DNA of 17,729 nucleotides from Thermoprotei archaeon (GTDB taxonomy: Archaea; Thermoproteota; Thermoprotei; Thermofilales; Thermofilaceae): NCBI GenBank assembly GCA_003649495.1, contig QMRZ01000018.1, forward strand, positions 1 to 17,729, written 5' to 3'. Below the pieces are notes generated by a model. The model worked only from the letters and a program-made list of their open reading frames with translations, was not told where the DNA came from and did no database searches. This document shows positions 6,358 through 12,943 of the stretch, piece after piece (position 1 is the first letter of the stretch; each line of letters opens with the position of its first letter). The position numbers were made by a program, and so were the translations under genes.

Positions 6358-6388
6358 ATACTCAATGATGCACGTATTGTTGAGTATG
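6355..6388 (+). promoter_or_regulatory. Promoter of the first radical SAM gene inside an inverted repeat
   Basis: A perfect 8-base inverted repeat, ATACTCAA (6358-6365) and TTGAGTAT (6380-6387), brackets 14 bases. The left arm overlaps a TATA-like CAAATACT (6355-6362). The right arm runs into the start codon at 6386, which is at leaderless distance from that box. A dimeric regulator bound here would cover both the TATA box and the transcription start. Confidence 0.45.
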
Positions 6389-7534
6389 TGGAGGGTGGCG
6401 TGGGGCGGGTGGGATAAGCCAAAGGAGTGTAGGATATGCGGCAGGCGCTCTCCCCTAATATCGGAGGCGATAGGCGTTTGCCTAGAGTGCCTCAGGAGCG
6501 ACCCGGGCGCTGTCGAGGTGGCGTTGGAGGGGCATAGGCGCGAGAGGACGAAGCTAGGGCTGCCGCCCGAGCCCCCCAGGGACCCCAGTGGCATCCCCTG
6601 TGGCCTCTGCGACCTGAACTGTAGGATACCAGAGGGTGGCCTGGGCTACTGCGGGTTGATGAGGAACGAGGGGGGTGTGCTCAAGCGCCTCTCGGGCCAG
6701 CCCAGGTACGGCGTGCTGGAGTACTACTACGACCCCCACCCGACCAACTGTGTTGCGTGCTGGTTCTGCCCCGCCGCTACGGGCGCTGGCTACCCCAGGT
6801 GGGCAGCCAAGCCCGGCTGCGAGAGGGGGTACGTTAACCTGGCGGTGTTCTACGGGGCGTGCAACCACAACTGCGCATTCTGCCAGAACTGGAGCTACAA
6901 GCGGAATACGCAGGCCCTATCCCCCAGGGTGAGCGCCGAGGAGCTAGTGAGAGCAGCGCTGGACCCCCGCGTGACGTGTATATGTTTCTTCGGCGGCGAC
7001 CCAGCGCCACAAGTGCTACACGCCCTCACCGTCTCGAGGGAGGCGCTATCCAGGGCCGAGGGAAGGATACTCAGGATATGCTGGGAGACCAACGGCCACT
7101 TCAGCCCCCAGATACTGACGAGGGTTATTGAGGTCTCCCTCAAGTCCGGGGGGATCATAAAGTTCGACCTCAAGGCCTGGACCCCCAGCCTCTACAAGGC
7201 CCTGACAGGCGTCGACGTAGGCTCCCTATACGAGAACGTACGCAGGGTAATCGAAGCCGGGCGGGAAAGGCCCGAGGTACCCCTCTTCACCGCCAGCACA
7301 CTGCTAGTCCCCGGCTACGTGGACGAGGAGGAAGTACGCATGATAGCCAGGTTCCTAGCCTCCCTAGACCCCGACACGCCCTACAGCCTCCTAGCCTTCC
7401 ACCCAGACCACAGGATGAACGACCTCCCACCCACCAGCAAGAAACACGCCGAGGAAGCCCTCAAAGCCGCTAAGGAGGAGGGCCTCAACAACGTCCACAT
7501 AGGCAACGCCTGGCTACTAGGCAACTGGTATTAG
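6386..7534 (+). CDS. Radical SAM protein with N-terminal cysteine clusters (PflA/AmmeMemoRadiSam-like)
   Basis: From ATG 6386 the product has 382 residues. The radical SAM Fe-S site is CNHNCAFC (Cys159, Cys163, Cys166), followed by GGDP, a WETNGHF strand and the late KFDLKAWTPSLYKALTG block typical of COG1180 (pyruvate-formate-lyase-activase-like) proteins. Upstream there are eleven cysteines in pairs or triplets: Cys15/18 and 32/35, Cys72/75/79/89, and Cys122/125/128. These suggest a zinc ribbon and probably an added Fe-S cluster. Archaea use such proteins in undefined radical reactions; no substrate or partner (such as a glycyl-radical enzyme or Memo/Amme gene) lies nearby, so the reaction is unknown. 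ATGs at 6365 and 6368 are also in frame, but the TATA spacing favours 6386. Codon use in the last third shifts to C- and A-ending codons. Confidence 0.85.
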   Translation: MWRVAWGGWDKPKECRICGRRSPLISEAIGVCLECLRSDPGAVEVALEGHRRERTKLGLPPEPPRDPSGIPCGLCDLNCRIPEGGLGYCGLMRNEGGVLKRLSGQPRYGVLEYYYDPHPTNCVACWFCPAATGAGYPRWAAKPGCERGYVNLAVFYGACNHNCAFCQNWSYKRNTQALSPRVSAEELVRAALDPRVTCICFFGGDPAPQVLHALTVSREALSRAEGRILRICWETNGHFSPQILTRVIEVSLKSGGIIKFDLKAWTPSLYKALTGVDVGSLYENVRRVIEAGRERPEVPLFTASTLLVPGYVDEEEVRMIARFLASLDPDTPYSLLAFHPDHRMNDLPPTSKKHAEEALKAAKEEGLNNVHIGNAWLLGNWY

Positions 7535-7564
7535 CAAGCTCTACAACACGAGGCACACAAATCC

Positions 7565-7589
7565 TAGCCTTGAAAAACTACTAAGGCTA
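7565..7589. terminator. Hairpin between radical SAM gene and tRNA-Asn
   Basis: TAGCCTT (7565-7571) and AAGGCTA (7583-7589) form an exact 7-base stem with an 11-base A-rich loop. It lies 30 bases after the radical SAM stop and downstream of the convergent tRNA. It may help end transcription from either side. There is no long T-run, so the function is uncertain. Confidence 0.35.
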
Positions 7590-7667
7590 AATACGGACTG
7601 AGCCTCATGGTCGGCATCAAATAGATGGGAATTAAATGGCGCCGGGGCCGGGATTCGAACCCGGGAC

Positions 7668-7698
7668 TTCGGTCGGGCCGGGGTGCCCCCGGCCTCGT
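7668..7698 (-). other. tRNA-Asn intron 2 (variable region)
   Basis: Removing these 31 bases leaves a standard 5-base variable region, AGGTC, between the anticodon and T stems. The insert folds into an 8-base stem, GGCCGGGG with CCCCGGCC, around a GCA loop. Exact cut sites could be one base either way. A strict bulge-helix-bulge is not obvious, so the motif would be relaxed. Confidence 0.7.
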
Positions 7699-7706
7699 CT
7701 CCCGGT

Positions 7707-7744
7707 CTCTCAACCGGGGAGTTCGATTATAGTCCTCCCCGGTT
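7707..7744 (-). other. tRNA-Asn intron 1 (canonical 37/38 position)
   Basis: These 38 bases separate A37 from A38 of the anticodon loop. They begin and nearly end with exact 10-base arms, AACCGGGGAG and CTCCCCGGTT, around a 13-base loop. Together with the anticodon stem this leaves a six-by-six internal loop where a (relaxed) bulge-helix-bulge would form. The boundaries come from restoring a normal 7-base anticodon loop. Confidence 0.85.
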
Positions 7745-7810
7745 TAACAGCCGGGCGCTCTAACCAGGCTGAGCTACCCCGGCTCCAAGCAATTGAGGTA
7801 GGCTGGGTGG

Positions 7811-7818
7811 CTTTAAGT
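7811..7818 (-). promoter_or_regulatory. TATA box of tRNA-Asn
   Basis: The minus strand reads ACTTAAAG, about 30 bases before the tRNA 5' end at 7783. It overlaps the last codons and stop of the co-directional GlyRS gene, so the tRNA may also be made by read-through from glyS. Confidence 0.5.
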
Positions 7819-9327
7819 CTTCCGGGTTGTGTGATGGTGCCAGTTCTCTAGTATCTCTCTGATTTTCTGTATTAGTTGGCTTGTGTGTACTCTGATTTGT
7901 TCTCTGGTGTCTCTGAATCTTACGGTGACTGTGTCGTCTTCTAGCGTTTTGCCGTCGATTGTAATGGCTAGTGGTACGCCTATTTCGTCTGCCTTGAAGT
8001 ATCTCTTGCCTATGGTGCCTTTCTCATCGTAGATGGCCGTGTAGTGCTCCTTTACCATGTGGTATACTTCCCTGGCTTTTCTCGTGAAGTCGGGTTTGTT
8101 GACTATGGGGAAGACCGCTACTTTTACTGGGGCGATCCTGGGGTGGAGGGATAGGACTGGCCTGCCTTTTATGAGGGTGTAGGCGTCTGCTAGTGCTGCG
8201 AGTATTATCCTCTCGAGGCCGAATGAGGGCTCTATGACGTGTGGCAGCACTTTCTCGCCGTCGTCCTCCACGGCTAGGTCCTTGCCGCTGTACTGCTGGT
8301 GTCTCCTGAGGTCGTAATCGCCCCTGTTGGATACGCCCTCGATCTCCTTCCAGCCCATGAAGGGGAAGTTGTACTCGATGTCGAAGGTCTGGATAGCGTA
8401 GTGGGCGAGCTCGGTCTTCACGTGCTCCCTGACCCTGATCCTCTCGAGGCTTATCCCTATCCTCTCCAGCCACCTGAGGGACTCGCCTATCCAGTAAGCG
8501 TGCCACTTGCAGCTTATGAGGCCCTCCTCCCACGCCTCCTCGAGCGTGATCCTGAGGGGCTCCTCCAGCCCCTTCTCCTGCCTCTCAGCTGTCAGCAGCT
8601 GTACCTCCATGTCGGCCACGTCCTTGAAGAGGGGGCAGTCATCCATCTTGCGGGGGTTGACGAAGTACTCTATCTCCATCTGCTCGAACTCCCTGAGCCT
8701 GAAGAGGAAGTTCCTCGGCGATATCTCGTTCCTGAATACCTTGCCCACCTGCGCGATGCCGAAGGGCAGCTTGAGCCTGGACGCGTAGTAGACGTCCTTG
8801 AAGTTGAGGAATATGAGCTGGGCTGTCTCGGGCCGGAGGTAGGCTTCGCTCGCCCTAGTCCTCTTCGGGCCCACGTATGTCGTGAACATCAGGTTGAAGG
8901 GCACGGGCTCGCTGAGCTCGCCGCCGCACTCGGGGCACCTCACCCCCTTCTCCCTGATGAGCCGCGATATCTCCTCAGCTGTCAGCTCGACGACCTTCAC
9001 TCCTGCGTCCTCTAGCAGGTGGTCAGCCCTGAAGTCCCTCCCACACCTGCTGCAGGTGACTAGGTAGTCGAAGAAGGACTCGAGGTGGCCGCTCGCCTCC
9101 CAGGTCCTCGGGTGGGTTATGATGCAGCCGTGGATGCCGACTACGTCCTCCCTCCTCCTCACGAAGTAGTACCACCAGTCGTCGAGGATCTCCCTCCTCA
9201 GCTCCGCCCCCAGGGGCCCGTAGTCGAAGAACCCCCTGAGCCCGCCGTAGATCCTGCCGCTGGGGAAGAAGAAGCCCCTCCTTATACAGAAGCTCGTCAG
9301 GTCCTCCAGCGTCAGCGCCTGCAGCAT
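7813..9327 (-). CDS. glyS: Glycyl-tRNA synthetase (alpha2, archaeal/eukaryotic type)
   Basis: This class II synthetase of about 504 residues attaches glycine to tRNA-Gly. The N-terminal block FFFPSGRIYGGLRGFFDYGP is characteristic. A CSRC...CPEC zinc-binding pair follows in the insertion (TCSRCGRDF and RCPECGGEL). Motif 2 appears as VGKVFRNEISPRNFLFRLREF, then FEQMEIEYF. Motif 3 is EPSFGLERIILA, and the C-terminal anticodon-binding domain starts near LHPRIAPVKVAVFP. The ATG at 9327 sits 27-30 bases after the TATA box (9352-9359); a GTG two codons upstream (9333) is possible. The last third uses many A-ending codons (CTA, ATA, ACA), unlike the front of the gene. The tRNA-Asn gene lies 30 bases downstream on the same strand. 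Confidence 0.96.
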   Translation of the reverse strand: MLQALTLEDLTSFCIRRGFFFPSGRIYGGLRGFFDYGPLGAELRREILDDWWYYFVRRREDVVGIHGCIITHPRTWEASGHLESFFDYLVTCSRCGRDFRADHLLEDAGVKVVELTAEEISRLIREKGVRCPECGGELSEPVPFNLMFTTYVGPKRTRASEAYLRPETAQLIFLNFKDVYYASRLKLPFGIAQVGKVFRNEISPRNFLFRLREFEQMEIEYFVNPRKMDDCPLFKDVADMEVQLLTAERQEKGLEEPLRITLEEAWEEGLISCKWHAYWIGESLRWLERIGISLERIRVREHVKTELAHYAIQTFDIEYNFPFMGWKEIEGVSNRGDYDLRRHQQYSGKDLAVEDDGEKVLPHVIEPSFGLERIILAALADAYTLIKGRPVLSLHPRIAPVKVAVFPIVNKPDFTRKAREVYHMVKEHYTAIYDEKGTIGKRYFKADEIGVPLAITIDGKTLEDDTVTVRFRDTREQIRVHTSQLIQKIREILENWHHHTTRKT

Positions 9328-9351
9328 GACCACTCAAGCTAGCCTGCTAAG

Positions 9352-9359
9352 TCTTTTTA
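9352..9359 (-). promoter_or_regulatory. TATA box of glyS
   Basis: The minus strand reads TTAAAAAG at leaderless distance from ATG 9327. It lies in the 35-base gap after the upstream M50 protease gene, so glyS has its own promoter. Confidence 0.55.
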
Positions 9360-9362
9360 AGT

Positions 9363-10700
9363 TTAGCCCGGGCCCGGCACTAGTAGCCTTAGGCGGGGGA
9401 CCACCACGGGGGCCAGTATCAGGCCGATGGTGGCCGCAGTCAACACCGCCGTCACAGCCTCTACAGCCCTCCTCCGCCTATCCTCGGGCAGCCCCCTGAG
9501 GAGGGCGTCTAGAGCGACTCTGAGCGAGTTGCCGCCGTCGAAGGGCACTATCGGCAGCGCATTGGTGAGGCCGACGGCGGCATTCATCCAGGCTACCCAG
9601 ATGAGCGCGTAGACCGCCCGCCAGCCCCCTAGGGGCTGAGTGTAGAAGAGCTCGAGGTAGGGCAGGGCGGCCAGGGGCAGGGTGAGGGGGGCGGCGAGCA
9701 GCCCCATGACCGCGCTCAACGGATCCCGCAGCGGGTTCGCGAGGGGGGCTATGGCGGCCTTAAGCGCCGCCACGTCCACTAGGCCGACGCCTATGAAGCC
9801 TCGGCCGCGGTCCTCGGGCCTACCGGTGAACATATACTTATCAGCTAGCTTGATCATCACCCTGCGCCCCCCCTGGAGCTCCAGCACAACCTCCTCCCCA
9901 GCTCTCCTGCTCGACATTAGGGATAAGAAGTGCTGCAAGTCTCGGACCTCGACGCCGTCAACCGCCACTATGAGGTCCCCCGGCTTAATCCCGGCCTTCT
10001 CAGCTGGCGATCCGGGCACGATATTCACGATCCCCACTCCTCGCCCCACAGGCTGGACGCAGGAGAGGGCCTGTGAGAGGATCAGCAGGGCTAGGGCAGC
10101 TACCAGCAGGTTGGCGAAGGGGCCCGCGGAGAACACCTTGAGCTGGACTGCGGGCCGCGCTGCCTTTAGCTCGTCGCCTGGCTCCACGAACGCTCCAAGA
10201 GGGAGAGCGAGTAGCAGAGCTCCAGCCGACTTCACGGGTAGCTGGTTAGCCCTCAGAGCGACTCCATGCGCAAGCTCGTGCACGATCACCGCGACTACTA
10301 GGCCGGCTAGCCCGTACCACAGTGGTATTAGGGGGTTCACCACTGGTAGCCCGATGAGCATCGCGGGGTGTGGAGCTAGCTCGGGGGGGAGCGATACTGA
10401 TATGACGGCACTCCTGATGAGCATCGCCATGCCAGCAGCCATTGCTGCTGCCCAGGACGCGATAGCCACGACGCCTAGCAGCGGTATCCTGGCGCGAGCG
10501 AAGAGGCTTATGAGGGAGACACACCTCTCGCAGCGTACTAGCACGACTGGGCCGTAGAGCCTGAACCTCTTATCTCCCCTTAGGCCCCTCCAGAGTGCGT
10601 ACGCGTAAGCCGCTAGGCATACGGCCAGGAGGCCGGTGGAGTGGGGGTCCAAGCCAGCCACCAAGCCTAAGGTGAAGCCAGCGCCTTTAACGGTTCCCAT
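9363..10700 (-). CDS. M50 site-2-type zinc metalloprotease with PDZ domain
   Basis: This 445-residue polytopic membrane protein contains the zinc motif HELAHG (His141, Glu142, His145) at the end of a hydrophobic helix. The third ligand is in NALPIVPFDGGN (Asp388), the paired-motif layout of site-2/RseP proteases. Between them is a PDZ domain (about 220-290: IVPGSPAEKAGIKPGDLI, VDGVEV). A CERC pair near 57-60 is an added feature. Such proteases cut membrane-embedded regulators or signal peptides; no substrate is evident. The ATG at 10700 leaves one base between it and the stop of the upstream gene, suggesting co-transcription. A TATA-like GTTAAAG just inside the gene raises the alternative start GTG 10661, which would remove 13 residues. 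Confidence 0.9.
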   Translation of the reverse strand: MGTVKGAGFTLGLVAGLDPHSTGLLAVCLAAYAYALWRGLRGDKRFRLYGPVVLVRCERCVSLISLFARARIPLLGVVAIASWAAAMAAGMAMLIRSAVISVSLPPELAPHPAMLIGLPVVNPLIPLWYGLAGLVVAVIVHELAHGVALRANQLPVKSAGALLLALPLGAFVEPGDELKAARPAVQLKVFSAGPFANLLVAALALLILSQALSCVQPVGRGVGIVNIVPGSPAEKAGIKPGDLIVAVDGVEVRDLQHFLSLMSSRRAGEEVVLELQGGRRVMIKLADKYMFTGRPEDRGRGFIGVGLVDVAALKAAIAPLANPLRDPLSAVMGLLAAPLTLPLAALPYLELFYTQPLGGWRAVYALIWVAWMNAAVGLTNALPIVPFDGGNSLRVALDALLRGLPEDRRRRAVEAVTAVLTAATIGLILAPVVVPRLRLLVPGPG

Positions 10701-10701
10701 G

Positions 10702-11193
10702 CTAGGCTACGGAGTTGACGCCAGCCAGCACGTCCGCCACTACCAGGAGTGCCCCCACCACAAAGTTGAAGAGGCCATTGACGCTGCTCATGAGGACTTC
10801 GAGGGCCTCCTCCTTTACCCCAGCCGAGTAAATGGGGGGTAGCCCGCTCACAGCCTCGCGGGCCCCCTTCACGAAGGAGAGAGCACGCTCATAGTGGGCG
10901 AGCACGTCTAACGCCGCCTCCCTAACCAGCGGGTGCGTAATCCTCGCCACCACCCAGCTCCTAGCCACCTCCAGCAGCTCCTCCAGAACCCTCACTCCCG
11001 AATCCACAGCCCTGTCCAGGTCGCCGGAGCTCACGGCCTCCCTATACTCGTTATAGAGCTGCTTAAGCTTGCCATCCACATCCCTGGCCTCCACGCATTG
11101 AGCTGGACGGCTAGGGCTATTATGGAGATAACGCAGCAACTCCCGTAATACGCGCGTAGCCCTTAGGCATGCCTCGGCCAGGACCCCGGGCAT
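10702..11193 (-). CDS. Helical protein of unknown function, encoded directly upstream of the M50 protease
   Basis: I do not recognise this 163-residue protein. It is almost entirely predicted helix, with amphipathic repeats such as AVSSGDLDRAVDSGVRVLEE and ALDVLAHYERALSFVKGA that resemble helical-hairpin or TPR-like packing. It ends in a hydrophobic segment (about residues 143-160, FNFVVGALLVVADVLAGV) that could be one C-terminal membrane anchor. The stop falls one base before the ATG of the site-2-type protease, so the two are very likely one operon, and the protein may be a partner, adaptor or substrate; that is inference. No in-frame ATG, GTG or TTG lies between the ATG and an upstream TGA, so the start is firm. 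A TATA box at 11272-11279 leaves a leader of about 50 bases. Confidence 0.72.
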   Translation of the reverse strand: MPGVLAEACLRATRVLRELLRYLHNSPSRPAQCVEARDVDGKLKQLYNEYREAVSSGDLDRAVDSGVRVLEELLEVARSWVVARITHPLVREAALDVLAHYERALSFVKGAREAVSGLPPIYSAGVKEEALEVLMSSVNGLFNFVVGALLVVADVLAGVNSVA

Positions 11194-11271
11194 CGGGCGG
11201 TCAGGTGTAGCGGTCTCCTCACTCCTCAGCGCTTTGGCCCTTCCTCATCCCGAGGGAATATTCGTTGCTGG

Positions 11272-11279
11272 CTTTTTAA
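11272..11279 (-). promoter_or_regulatory. TATA box for the helical protein-M50 protease operon
   Basis: The minus strand reads GTTAAAAA, placing the transcript start near 11247. Unlike most genes here, this leaves a leader of some 50 bases. The leader contains a short frame opening at an ATG about 25-30 bases after the TATA box (nine codons, then TGA). Whether that frame is translated is unknown. Confidence 0.4.
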
Positions 11280-11398
11280 CACCACTCTCTAGCTCAGGCC
11301 TATGCTACAGGTCGCTGCGTCCTCACAGCCCTCAGCACGGCTTAAGGAGTAGCACCGGCGGCGCTGGCTTCTAAGCAGCCTCGCGCCAGACTAGGCCA

Positions 11399-11710
11399 TC
11401 AGTCCTCCTCTAGCGGCTCTATCTTCTTCACCTTCACTATAGCCCCGGGGACCACGCCGTACTTCTCCCGGACGCTCCTCGGTATCGTGAACTGCCTCGA
11501 GTCAGTGTACCTAGTCCTCAGGAGCCTGGCCTCCAGGGAGAACTCCTCTCCCCCGTACTCCAGCGTGACGCGCACAGCCCTGGCGTTCCTCAGTCCTAGC
11601 GCCCGCACTAGGCTGGCCGGTATCAGCACCTGATTGTTAAGGTACACCTTCACCTCGTAGGGGAGGGAGGTCACCTTTAGGCCAGGAGCGCCCCTACGCC
11701 GTGGCGTCAT
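11399..11710 (-). CDS. AbrB/SpoVT-like small protein
   Basis: This short basic protein (103 residues from ATG 11710) has two related beta-strand-rich halves. VYLNNQVLIPASLVRALGL (about 22-40) and SRQFTIPRSVREKYGVVPG (about 71-89) each match the AbrB/MazE pattern of beta-strand, IP, helix, then G. AbrB-like swapped-hairpin domains bind DNA as dimers; here two half-domains appear in one chain, so it may form the fold as a monomer. That is inference from pattern only. A second ATG at 11722 would add four residues, but the TATA box (11733-11743) is at proper leaderless distance from 11710. It diverges from trpS, and the 80-base region between them contains a palindrome, so it could be a local regulator; there is no direct evidence. 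Confidence 0.72.
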   Translation of the reverse strand: MTPRRRGAPGLKVTSLPYEVKVYLNNQVLIPASLVRALGLRNARAVRVTLEYGGEEFSLEARLLRTRYTDSRQFTIPRSVREKYGVVPGAIVKVKKIEPLEED

Positions 11711-11732
11711 CGAGGTATCCATCGATGCAGAT

Positions 11733-11769
11733 GTTTAAAATACTTGTGCAGCATGGATAAATTTTATCC
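11733..11769. promoter_or_regulatory. Divergent AbrB-like/trpS promoter with palindrome over the trpS TATA box
   Basis: GTTTAAAATAC (11733-11743) serves the minus-strand AbrB-like gene. On the plus strand GGATAAA T TTTATCC (11755-11769) is a perfect 7-base inverted repeat around one base. It contains the TATA-like AAATTTTAT that lies 25-30 bases before the trpS start. A protein bound to the palindrome would block TBP at trpS. TATA boxes can be self-complementary by chance, but GG/CC at the outer ends is additional. Confidence 0.5.
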
Positions 11770-11790
11770 ACAAGGCCCCAGAGTCTAGTC

Positions 11791-12918
11791 GTGATGGACC
11801 GCGAGGGGATAGTGCTCGACCCCTGGGGAACGTCACACGTCAAGGATTACCGCAGGCTGATGGAACAGTTCGGGATAGAGCCGCTAGAGGGCGAGCTCAT
11901 CGAGAGGCTACCCTATAAGCATAGGCTGGTTAGGCGGAGGATAATATTCGGCCATAGAGACCTCGAGATGATACTGAGGGCGATAGAGGAGGGCGAGGAG
12001 TACGCCGTGATGACGGGGATTAAGCCCAGCGGCGAGTTCCACCTCGGGACTAAGCTCACGTCAGAGGAGTTCATATACTTCCTATCCCTATCGCCTAAGG
12101 CGAGGGGCTTCTTCGCCATAGCAGACCTCGAGGCCTACGCGGATAACAAGATACCCCTGGAGGAGAGCTACAGGATAGCCCTGAGCAACCTCATGGATAT
12201 GCTGGCCCTAGGCCTTGACCCCAGGCGCGTCTACGTCTACAGGCAGTCGCAGGAGATGCCGGTCATGCAGCTCGCCTTCATATTCTCCAGGTCCGTGACG
12301 TATAACACGCTTGAAGCCATATACGGGCCCAGGCCCTTCGGCCTATACCTCTCAGCCCTAGTCCAGGCGGGCGACATACTCAACCCCCAGCTCCCACACC
12401 ACGGCGGGCCTAAGCCGACAGTAGTCCCAGTGGGGGCTGACCAGGATCCCCACATACGCCTCACGCGCGATTTAGCAAGGAAGTATAGGGGCGAGTTCGG
12501 CTTCGTGCCGCCGGCCGCCACCTATCACAAGCTGCTCAGGGATCTGACTGGCCAGGAGAAGATGTCCAAGAGGAACCCTATGGGAATATTATACCTGACT
12601 GAGAGCCTGGAGAGCGCGAGGAGGAAGGTAATGAATGCGTTCACGGGCGGCCGCGCTACAGCTGAGGAGCAGAGGCGGCTGGGCGGCGAGCCTGAGAAGT
12701 GCGTCATTTTCGTAGAGCTACTCTCGACACACTTCCTGGAGGACGATAAGCAACTGGAGGAGTGGTACTGGGAGTGCAAGAGTGGCCGCATGCTCTGCGG
12801 CGAGTGCAAGGCCAGGGCCTGGGAGCTGATAGGCGCCTGGCTTAAACGCCATCAGGAGAGGAGGGCTAAGATGAGGGACTTAGCCGAGCGCCTCCTGGAG
12901 GAGAAGACCTTAAGCTAA
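11791..12918 (+). CDS. trpS: Tryptophanyl-tRNA synthetase
   Basis: This class I synthetase of 375 residues attaches tryptophan to tRNA-Trp. The HIGH-type motif is SGEFHLGT (about 80-87), and the KMSKS-type motif is QEKMSKRNP (255-263). Between them are YNTLEAIYGPRPFGLY and PVGADQDPHIRLTRDLA, typical of the archaeal/eukaryotic TrpRS subfamily, as are the N-terminal LDPWGTSHVKDY opening and the C-terminal CKSGRMLCGECK. The start is GTG 11791 or the adjacent ATG 11794; both are at leaderless distance from the TATA box in 11755-11769. Only 25 bases separate its stop from the surface-protein gene, so they are probably co-transcribed. Confidence 0.97.
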   Translation: MMDREGIVLDPWGTSHVKDYRRLMEQFGIEPLEGELIERLPYKHRLVRRRIIFGHRDLEMILRAIEEGEEYAVMTGIKPSGEFHLGTKLTSEEFIYFLSLSPKARGFFAIADLEAYADNKIPLEESYRIALSNLMDMLALGLDPRRVYVYRQSQEMPVMQLAFIFSRSVTYNTLEAIYGPRPFGLYLSALVQAGDILNPQLPHHGGPKPTVVPVGADQDPHIRLTRDLARKYRGEFGFVPPAATYHKLLRDLTGQEKMSKRNPMGILYLTESLESARRKVMNAFTGGRATAEEQRRLGGEPEKCVIFVELLSTHFLEDDKQLEEWYWECKSGRMLCGECKARAWELIGAWLKRHQERRAKMRDLAERLLEEKTLS

Positions 12919-12943
12919 CCTCCCCGATATAGGCAGGGGAGCT

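Larger units (their letters stand above)
7640..7783 (-). tRNA. tRNA-Asn (anticodon GUU) with two predicted introns
   Basis: The acceptor arms are GCCGGGG (7777-7783) and CCCCGGC (7641-7647), with discriminator G at 7640 and an encoded CCA (7637-7639). The D-arm is GCTC-loop-GAGC. The anticodon stem CCCGG/CCGGG holds loop CTGTTA-A with anticodon GUU at 7746-7748. The T-arm is CCGGG TTCGAAT CCCGG. G73 and the GUU anticodon both fit asparagine. Without introns the RNA would be 75 bases. The gene is 144 bases because 38 extra bases follow position 37 and about 31 extra bases sit in the variable region. The TATA box lies at 7811-7818, overlapping the 3' end of the GlyRS gene. Confidence 0.93.

Noticed and set aside
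6213..6420. Short coding frames through the gap before the radical SAM gene
   Set aside because: Two overlapping frames are open for 25-70 codons but match no family I know; openness is expected by chance in GC-rich DNA.
7640..7783. Type II tRNA (Leu or Ser) with a long variable arm
   Set aside because: The extra segment is about 36 bases, longer than a variable arm; the anticodon loop reads GUU and G73 fits Asn. Removing a 31-base intron gives a perfect type I tRNA.
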